Of a DNA stretch of 10,526 nt, positions 6,892-10,526 are shown piece by piece (positions within the stretch are counted from its first letter, which is position 1; every line of letters starts with the position of its first letter). The DNA is from Coprococcus_A sp051877705 (GTDB taxonomy: Bacteria > Bacillota > Clostridia > Lachnospirales > Lachnospiraceae). The stretch is from assembly GCA_051877705.1 (NCBI GenBank), contig JBJEJD010000155.1, forward strand, positions 1-10,526, written 5' to 3'. Below the pieces are notes generated by a model that did not search any database, had not been told where the DNA came from, and saw only the letters and a list, made by a program, of their open reading frames with translations. The translations under genes were made by a program, and so were the position numbers.

Positions 6892-6914
6892 GTGGATAAA
6901 AGGAGTGTTACCAT
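6886..6914 (+). promoter_or_regulatory. possible aroD promoter sharing the -35 hexamer
   Basis: On the plus strand the same TTGCAA (6886-6891) is followed by a 17-base spacer and TACCAT (6909-6914), a weaker -10 box. An AT-rich inverted repeat (AATTATTT at 6940-6947 with AAATAATT at 6951-6958) lies in the leader before aroD. Confidence 0.4.
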
Positions 6915-6977
6915 TAAAAAGAATGTATTAAAAATATGGAATTATTTTAAAAATAATTTGAAGAACAGGAGACAATG

Positions 6978-7757
6978 ATGGGAAAGGTAATAATAAGGAA
7001 TGTAGCTTTCGGGAATGATATTCCTAAAGTATGTGCACCTATTGTAGGAACGACAACGGAAGAGATACTTGCCCAAGCAGAGAAGTTGACTGAGCTTCCA
7101 GTGGATGTGGCAGAATGGCGTGCAGACTGGATGGGAGCAATTTTTGATGATAAAGCAGTTTTGGATGTCCTGGAGAAATTGAGAATGGTACTTGGTGACA
7201 TGCCTCTGTTGATGACCTTTAGAACAAAGAAGGAGGGTGGCGAGCAGGACATTTCTCACGATGATTATGAACATTTATACGAACTGGCTATAAATTCAGG
7301 CTATATTGATATGTTGGATCTGGAACTGATGTTTTTCGGAGAATGTGAAGACAGAGCAATTGCATTAATTGAGAAAGCCCATTCCAGAAATACTTTTGTC
7401 ATCATGTCCAGCCATGATTTTAAAGCAACTCCGGACAAGGAAGAGATTCTGAGAAGGCTGAGACATATGGAGAAGCTCAAAGCGGATATATTGAAGATTG
7501 CTGTAATGCCTTGCAGCAGGAGAGATGTATTGACACTGCTGAGTGCGACGGAACAGATGTCATCTGAGACAGATTGTCCGCTGGTAACGATGTCCATGGG
7601 CGGACTTGGGCTGATCAGCCGCCTGTCAGGAGAAGTCTTCGGATCAGCTATGACTTTTGGTTCAGCAGGAAAAGCTTCGGCACCGGGACAAATAGATGTC
7701 TGCAGACTAAAAGAATTTTTATCAGAACTTCATCGAAACATGCCAGATAATAGGTAG
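6978..7757 (+). CDS. aroD: 3-dehydroquinate dehydratase, type I
   Basis: A 259-residue cytoplasmic enzyme of the shikimate pathway. It removes water from 3-dehydroquinate to give 3-dehydroshikimate through a Schiff base. Catalytic residues are visible: EWR (46-48), R82 and E86, the general base His146 in MSSHDF, and the Schiff-base Lys173 in DILKIAVMP. Substrate-binding residues include M207, R215 (ISRLSG), S234 and Q238 in the SAPGQ loop. The start at ATG 6978 gives the usual 6-base spacing from AGGAG (6967-6971) and makes E46/R48/R82/E86 match the numbering known for enteric type I enzymes. The adjacent ATG at 6975 would be only 3 bases from the ribosome binding site. No other aro gene is in the window. 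It lies 81 bases ahead of the DUF1846 gene, possibly co-transcribed. Confidence 0.97.
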   Translation: MGKVIIRNVAFGNDIPKVCAPIVGTTTEEILAQAEKLTELPVDVAEWRADWMGAIFDDKAVLDVLEKLRMVLGDMPLLMTFRTKKEGGEQDISHDDYEHLYELAINSGYIDMLDLELMFFGECEDRAIALIEKAHSRNTFVIMSSHDFKATPDKEEILRRLRHMEKLKADILKIAVMPCSRRDVLTLLSATEQMSSETDCPLVTMSMGGLGLISRLSGEVFGSAMTFGSAGKASAPGQIDVCRLKEFLSELHRNMPDNR

Positions 7758-7838
7758 AGTATCAGAAGCGAAATATATAAGTATAATTTGATTTTCGGAA
7801 TGATATCCACGACAATAAAAAACGAGGGGAAGAAATAG

Positions 7839-9323
7839 ATGGGAAAAATTGGATTTGATAATGAGAAGTATATCAATATGCAATCAGAGCATATCAGAGA
7901 AAGAATCGCACAGTTTGGTGGTAAGCTTTATATGGAATTTGGCGGTAAGCTTTTTGACGATTATCATGCATCCAGAGTGCTGCCGGGATTTAAACCGGAC
8001 AGTAAGCTGCAGATGCTGTTAAAGCTGAAGGATCAGGCTGAAATTGTGGTAGCTGTCAGTGCCTCGGCCATTGATCAGAATAAGAAAAGGGGAGATATCG
8101 GTATCACCTACGATCAGGAAGTATTGCGTCTTATAGATATGTTTCGCAGTGTTGGTTTGTATGTGGGCAGCGTTGTAATTACTCAGTATCAGGGGCAGAC
8201 AACCGCCGATGGTTTTATTAAACGGCTGGAAAGCCTTGGTATTGCTGCTTATCGACATTATATGATTGCGGGGTATCCTTCAAATATTCCGCTGATTGTC
8301 AGTGATGACGGTTTTGGGAAAAATGATTATATTCCGACGGAGCGTTCTCTTATTGTAGTTACGGCTCCGGGACCGGGCAGTGGAAAGATGGCCACCTGCC
8401 TGTCTCAGCTGTATCACGAACATATACGGGGCATTAAGGCTGGTTATGCAAAGTTTGAAACATTTCCAATTTGGAATATACCGCTGAAACATCCGGTGAA
8501 TCTGGCTTATGAGGCAGCAACGGCGGATCTGAAGGACGTCAATATGATTGATCCTTTCCATCTGGAGGCTTATGGAAAAGTAGCCATTAATTATAATCGT
8601 GATATTGAGATATTCCCTGTTCTGCAGACCATTTTTAAGACGATTTACGGGGCTTCGCCATATCAGTCACCAACGGATATGGGTGTAAATATGGCAGGTA
8701 ACTGTATATTTGATGATGAGGCAGTAAAAGAGGCTGCCCGACAGGAGATTATACGTCGGTACTATACGGCACTCTGTGATCAGAAAAAAGGCATGGAGAA
8801 AAAAGAGGAAATAAGTAAATTGGAAATGCTGATGAATCAGGAAGGTTTATCTACAGTTGATTATGCAGTAGCTGAAGCGGCCAGAGAGACAGAGGCAGTG
8901 ACTGGAGAACCGGCGGCAGCCATTGAACTTCCGGATGGACAGATCATCATCGGTAAGAACAAGAAACTCCTGGGTGCGGCATCGGCCATGCTGCTTAATG
9001 CACTGAAGCAGCTGGCGGGGATTCCGGATGAGAACCATCTGCTGTCATCTGCTGTTATTCGTCCGGTTCAGGATCTGAAAGTTCAATATCTGGGTAATCA
9101 GAATCCACGGCTTCATACGGATGAAGTGCTGGTTGCATTGTCTGTAAGTGCAGCGGAGGATGAGAATGCCAGGAGAGCGTTGGATTGCCTTCCAATGCTG
9201 AAGGATTGTAATGCGCATTGTTCAGTTATCCTGTCGGCTGTGGATGCGGATATATTCAGAAGACTTCGTATTAATATGACCTGCGAGCCAAAGTACCAGA
9301 ATAATAATCTTTACCACCATTAA
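7839..9323 (+). CDS. DUF1846 (UPF0371) family protein
   Basis: A 494-residue soluble protein, the normal length for DUF1846. The N-terminal half holds the family's conserved stretches, such as MGKIGFDNEKYI (1-12), VAVSASAID (71-79) and KRGDIGITYDQEV (83-95). A glycine-rich loop, APGPGSGKMA (176-185), resembles a phosphate-binding loop. INYNRDIEIFPVL (250-262) and SPTDMGVNMAG (277-287) follow; the C-terminal part is more variable. The biochemical role of this family is not established to my knowledge, so none is assigned. A GAGGGGA block about 10 bases upstream serves as ribosome binding site. A possible weak promoter, TTGATT (7788) with GACAAT (7811), lies in the gap after aroD, and the gene ends in a strong terminator. 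No signal peptide or membrane span is seen. Confidence 0.9.
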   Translation: MGKIGFDNEKYINMQSEHIRERIAQFGGKLYMEFGGKLFDDYHASRVLPGFKPDSKLQMLLKLKDQAEIVVAVSASAIDQNKKRGDIGITYDQEVLRLIDMFRSVGLYVGSVVITQYQGQTTADGFIKRLESLGIAAYRHYMIAGYPSNIPLIVSDDGFGKNDYIPTERSLIVVTAPGPGSGKMATCLSQLYHEHIRGIKAGYAKFETFPIWNIPLKHPVNLAYEAATADLKDVNMIDPFHLEAYGKVAINYNRDIEIFPVLQTIFKTIYGASPYQSPTDMGVNMAGNCIFDDEAVKEAARQEIIRRYYTALCDQKKGMEKKEEISKLEMLMNQEGLSTVDYAVAEAARETEAVTGEPAAAIELPDGQIIIGKNKKLLGAASAMLLNALKQLAGIPDENHLLSSAVIRPVQDLKVQYLGNQNPRLHTDEVLVALSVSAAEDENARRALDCLPMLKDCNAHCSVILSAVDADIFRRLRINMTCEPKYQNNNLYHH

Positions 9324-9344
9324 AATGATATATAAGGATTGTGT

Positions 9345-9385
9345 AAGCCGTTTGACACGTATAAGATGTGTCAGACGGCTTTTTC
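9345..9385 (+). terminator. terminator after the DUF1846 gene
   Basis: A 13-bp stem, AGCCGTTTGACAC (9346-9358) with GTGTCAGACGGCT (9368-9380), has one G-T pair and a 9-base loop and runs into TTTTT. It should end the aroD-DUF1846 unit. Confidence 0.93.
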
Positions 9386-9516
9386 CATATTTATATCTGT
9401 GATTTCATTTTAAATCCTGAATTAATGAAACTCAAATAAAACTCAAACGATATAAAAACAATCTGTTGATATATTACAGCCATAGATAATAAAACAAAGA
9501 AAAGGAGAATAAGAAC

Positions 9517-9756
9517 ATGGCAAAATCGAAATTGATAAAAGTAAATGATAAAATAGCGGAAGAGGTTGTAGGCGGATACAAAAAAATAGAAGAAGGAGTA
9601 GTAGGCAGCTATAAAAAGATTGAAGAAAGTGCTGTAGGCGGATTTAATAAAATAGCGGACAAATTTGTTGACAGTTTTCTGACGGAAGAAGGGGAATCTG
9701 TGGAAGAGGCGAAAGTCAGACTGGCAGCAGAGCAAAAAGCAAGGAGAGAAAAATAA
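9517..9756 (+). CDS. small repeat protein of unknown function (79 residues)
   Basis: A 79-residue, highly charged protein without Cys, signal peptide or membrane span. Residues 15-47 are three consecutive 11-residue units (EEVVGGYKKIE, EGVVGSYKKIE, ESAVGGFNKIA), followed by DKFVDSFL and a charged helical tail ending KARREK. An 11-residue period suits an amphipathic helix that may lie on a membrane surface or coil with itself. Similar VVGGYKKIE-type small proteins are, from memory, frequent in Clostridia, but I know no assigned function. AAGGAG at 9502-9507 precedes the start by 9 bases. Its stop overlaps the ATG of the next tiny gene (TAATG), so the two are translationally coupled. The leader (9386-9516) has two AAACTCAAA copies 11 bases apart (9428 and 9439) but no convincing promoter. 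Confidence 0.85.
   Translation: MAKSKLIKVNDKIAEEVVGGYKKIEEGVVGSYKKIEESAVGGFNKIADKFVDSFLTEEGESVEEAKVRLAAEQKARREK
9559..9657 (+). repeat. three 33-bp in-frame coding repeats
   Basis: Three back-to-back 33-base units encode the 11-residue repeats of the 79-residue protein. The units have diverged at DNA level, mostly at third codon positions, so the repeat is old and maintained at protein level. Confidence 0.8.
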
Positions 9757-9836
9757 TGGAAAAAAATATAATTAAAGTTGCAGTGGTGGCAGTTGTAACC
9801 ATTGCGGGAATTATTATTATAAAAAAGTATAAATGA
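9756..9836 (+). CDS. 26-residue single-span membrane micro-protein
   Basis: This tiny open frame encodes a peptide with a basic start (MEKNIIK), a hydrophobic stretch of about 16 residues (VAVVAVVTIAGIIII) and a basic end (KKYK). It should form one membrane helix. Three facts support a real gene: the ATG overlaps the stop of the 79-residue gene by one base, AGGAG (9742-9746) lies 9 bases upstream, and the composition is clearly that of a membrane helix. Function unknown. A small membrane anchor or partner for the upstream amphipathic protein, or a type I toxin-like peptide, are both possible. No antisense RNA promoter was identified. Confidence 0.7.
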   Translation: MEKNIIKVAVVAVVTIAGIIIIKKYK

Positions 9837-9859
9837 AAATAAGCAGGGAGGTGTTGGAA

Positions 9860-9946
9860 GTGAAGAAGATGGTTATAGTTATTGTGGCTTTGGCAGCCGT
9901 TGCGGGTATAGCGATTACAACAGTTTGTATGCCACAGGATAGATGA
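9860..9946 (+). CDS. 28-residue single-span membrane micro-protein
   Basis: The frame starts at GTG 9860, with GGAGG at 9847-9851 and 8 bases of spacing. It encodes MKKMVIVIVALAAVAGIAIT and ends TVCMPQDR, a single hydrophobic span with a short Cys-containing tail. It lies 23 bases after the 26-residue gene and resembles it in layout (Lys-rich start, Val/Ala/Gly/Ile span with an AG or VAG centre), so the two may be diverged duplicates. It could be read as a short signal-peptide remnant, but there is no following secreted domain. Function unknown. Confidence 0.6.
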   Translation: MKKMVIVIVALAAVAGIAITTVCMPQDR

Positions 9947-10062
9947 CAGTTTGTTAATGATCAATTCGATATGAATTAATATTACAGAAACAGTATTTAA
10001 GCAAATCTTGAATAATTGAATGGTACGATAATCCCATCAAGAACGGATAAGGAGCGAAATAT

Positions 10063-10419
10063 ATGGGAGCAGAAATTCAGGAAACAAAAACAGTTACGAT
10101 ACTACTTACAAAATATTTCGGTATTTTTGGCAGATTTATCTGTGGGATCAGTAAATACCATTATTCACACGCATCCGTATCAATAGATGAGGATGAAGAA
10201 ATATTCTACAGTTTTAATACTAAAGGATTTGTAATAGAGAAACCTAATCCACATAAATTTGAAAACCGGTATTTTTGTTCGCAGTTTGTTGCAGAAATAT
10301 TGTCGCAGGCAGGGGCAATAGAATTAAAGAAAAAAGAGTCATTATATCTTCCGGGACAGTTGATAGACGGAATCGAGTGCCTTTTCGGGGCAAAACAACT
10401 TGTATATGATATTATATAA
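10063..10419 (+). CDS. permuted papain-like (YiiX/DUF830/NlpC-P60-like) protein, probably internally deleted
   Basis: A 118-residue protein. The N-terminal part (about 10-56) has TVTILLTKY, then YSHASVS with candidate catalytic His36, then FYSFNTKGF. The second part has HKFENRYFCSQFVAEIL (64-80) with candidate nucleophile Cys72. The His-first, Cys-last order and the CSQFV motif fit the permuted NlpC/P60 fold seen in YiiX-like hydrolases. From memory, relatives of this type in Clostridia are about 180-200 residues with some 60-70 residues between the two parts. Here they are joined directly around residues 57-65. This suggests an in-frame deletion; His and Cys remain but the core is likely incomplete. 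AAGGAG at 10049-10054 supports the start. No signal peptide is seen. The activity of this copy is doubtful. Confidence 0.7.
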   Translation: MGAEIQETKTVTILLTKYFGIFGRFICGISKYHYSHASVSIDEDEEIFYSFNTKGFVIEKPNPHKFENRYFCSQFVAEILSQAGAIELKKKESLYLPGQLIDGIECLFGAKQLVYDII

Positions 10420-10434
10420 AAATGGAGACCTCGT

Positions 10435-10480
10435 TTTAAAATAGACAAGGTACCCATCTGGGTACCTTGTCTATTTTAAA
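10435..10480. terminator. perfect 21-bp inverted repeat, bidirectional terminator
   Basis: The arms 10435-10455 and 10460-10480 are exactly complementary around the 4-base loop ATCT. The GC-rich core AGACAAGGTACCC is flanked on both sides so that each strand reads ATTTT after the core hairpin. It lies between the papain-like gene and the converging tRNA-Gly gene (3' end at 10485), so it can stop transcription from both. Confidence 0.9.
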
Positions 10481-10484
10481 GAAG

Positions 10485-10526
10485 AGCGCGAGACGGGACT
10501 CGAACCCGCGACCCCGACCTTGGCAA
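10485..10526 (-). tRNA. tRNA-Gly (anticodon GCC), 3' part only
   Basis: Read on the minus strand, the anticodon loop TTGCCAA (10526-10520) contains GCC. The 3' half of the anticodon stem GGTCG, the T arm GCGGG-TTCGAGT-CCCGT and the acceptor 3' strand CTCGCGC with discriminator T (10485) follow. The 5' half (acceptor, D arm, anticodon stem 5' strand) lies beyond the window. The 3' CCA is not encoded. Confidence 0.93.

Noticed and set aside
6787..6978. 63-codon plus-strand frame before aroD
   Set aside because: It overlaps the ybaK gene start and both promoters on the opposite strand, has no ribosome binding site and no recognisable protein pattern.
9559..9657. Possible CRISPR-like or minisatellite array
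   Set aside because: The repeats are in-frame coding units without spacers and belong to the 79-residue protein.
9391..9735. 114-codon open frame on the minus strand, very Phe-rich
   Set aside because: It is antisense to the 79-residue repeat protein. The Phe/Tyr richness simply mirrors the Lys/Glu codons of the sense repeats.

Overview
The window looks like a chromosomal segment of a low-to-moderate GC Clostridia species, most likely a Lachnospiraceae-type gut anaerobe. This is inferred from the style of the 23S rRNA end, strong AGGAGG ribosome binding sites, sigma-A promoters with 17-base spacers, and the protein families present. The exact genus cannot be fixed by eye. No insertion sequence, phage gene, CRISPR array or integrase is visible.

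Layout. (1) Bases 1-267 hold the 3' end of a 23S rRNA gene, a tRNA-Trp(CCA) gene and an intrinsic terminator; no 5S gene follows the 23S. (2) Bases 328-2216 form a GntR(YtrA-type)-ABC ATPase-ABC-2 permease operon with overlapping genes and a palindrome lying on its -10 box. (3) Bases 2382-4867 carry an Hsp70/DnaK paralogue followed after 29 bases by an OmpR-type response regulator that has Gly where the phosphorylated Asp should be. No histidine kinase, grpE, dnaJ or CIRCE operator is nearby. (4) An ATP-grasp ligase-like gene (5051-6244) has its own near-consensus promoter and a strong terminator. (5) A YbaK-type deacylase gene on the minus strand (6363-6842) diverges from an aroD gene (6978-7757). 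aroD is followed by a DUF1846 gene (7839-9323) that ends in a strong terminator. (6) Bases 9386-10526 hold small genes: a 79-residue protein built of 11-residue repeats, two very short single-membrane-span peptides (26 and 28 residues), and a 118-residue permuted papain-like (YiiX/DUF830-like) protein that seems to have lost its middle. A perfect 21-bp inverted repeat then separates this group from a converging tRNA-Gly(GCC) gene cut by the window edge.

How the genes may work together. The GntR/ABC genes look like an autoregulated envelope-stress or export unit. The DnaK paralogue and aspartate-less regulator look like one transcription unit. They are the best candidate here for an undescribed system: a specialised chaperone paired with a phosphorylation-independent DNA-binding regulator. 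The 79-residue repeat protein and the two micro-proteins are very closely packed and probably translated together; their function is unknown. The remaining genes (ATP-grasp, YbaK, AroD, DUF1846) are housekeeping or metabolic in type and show no obvious common pathway.
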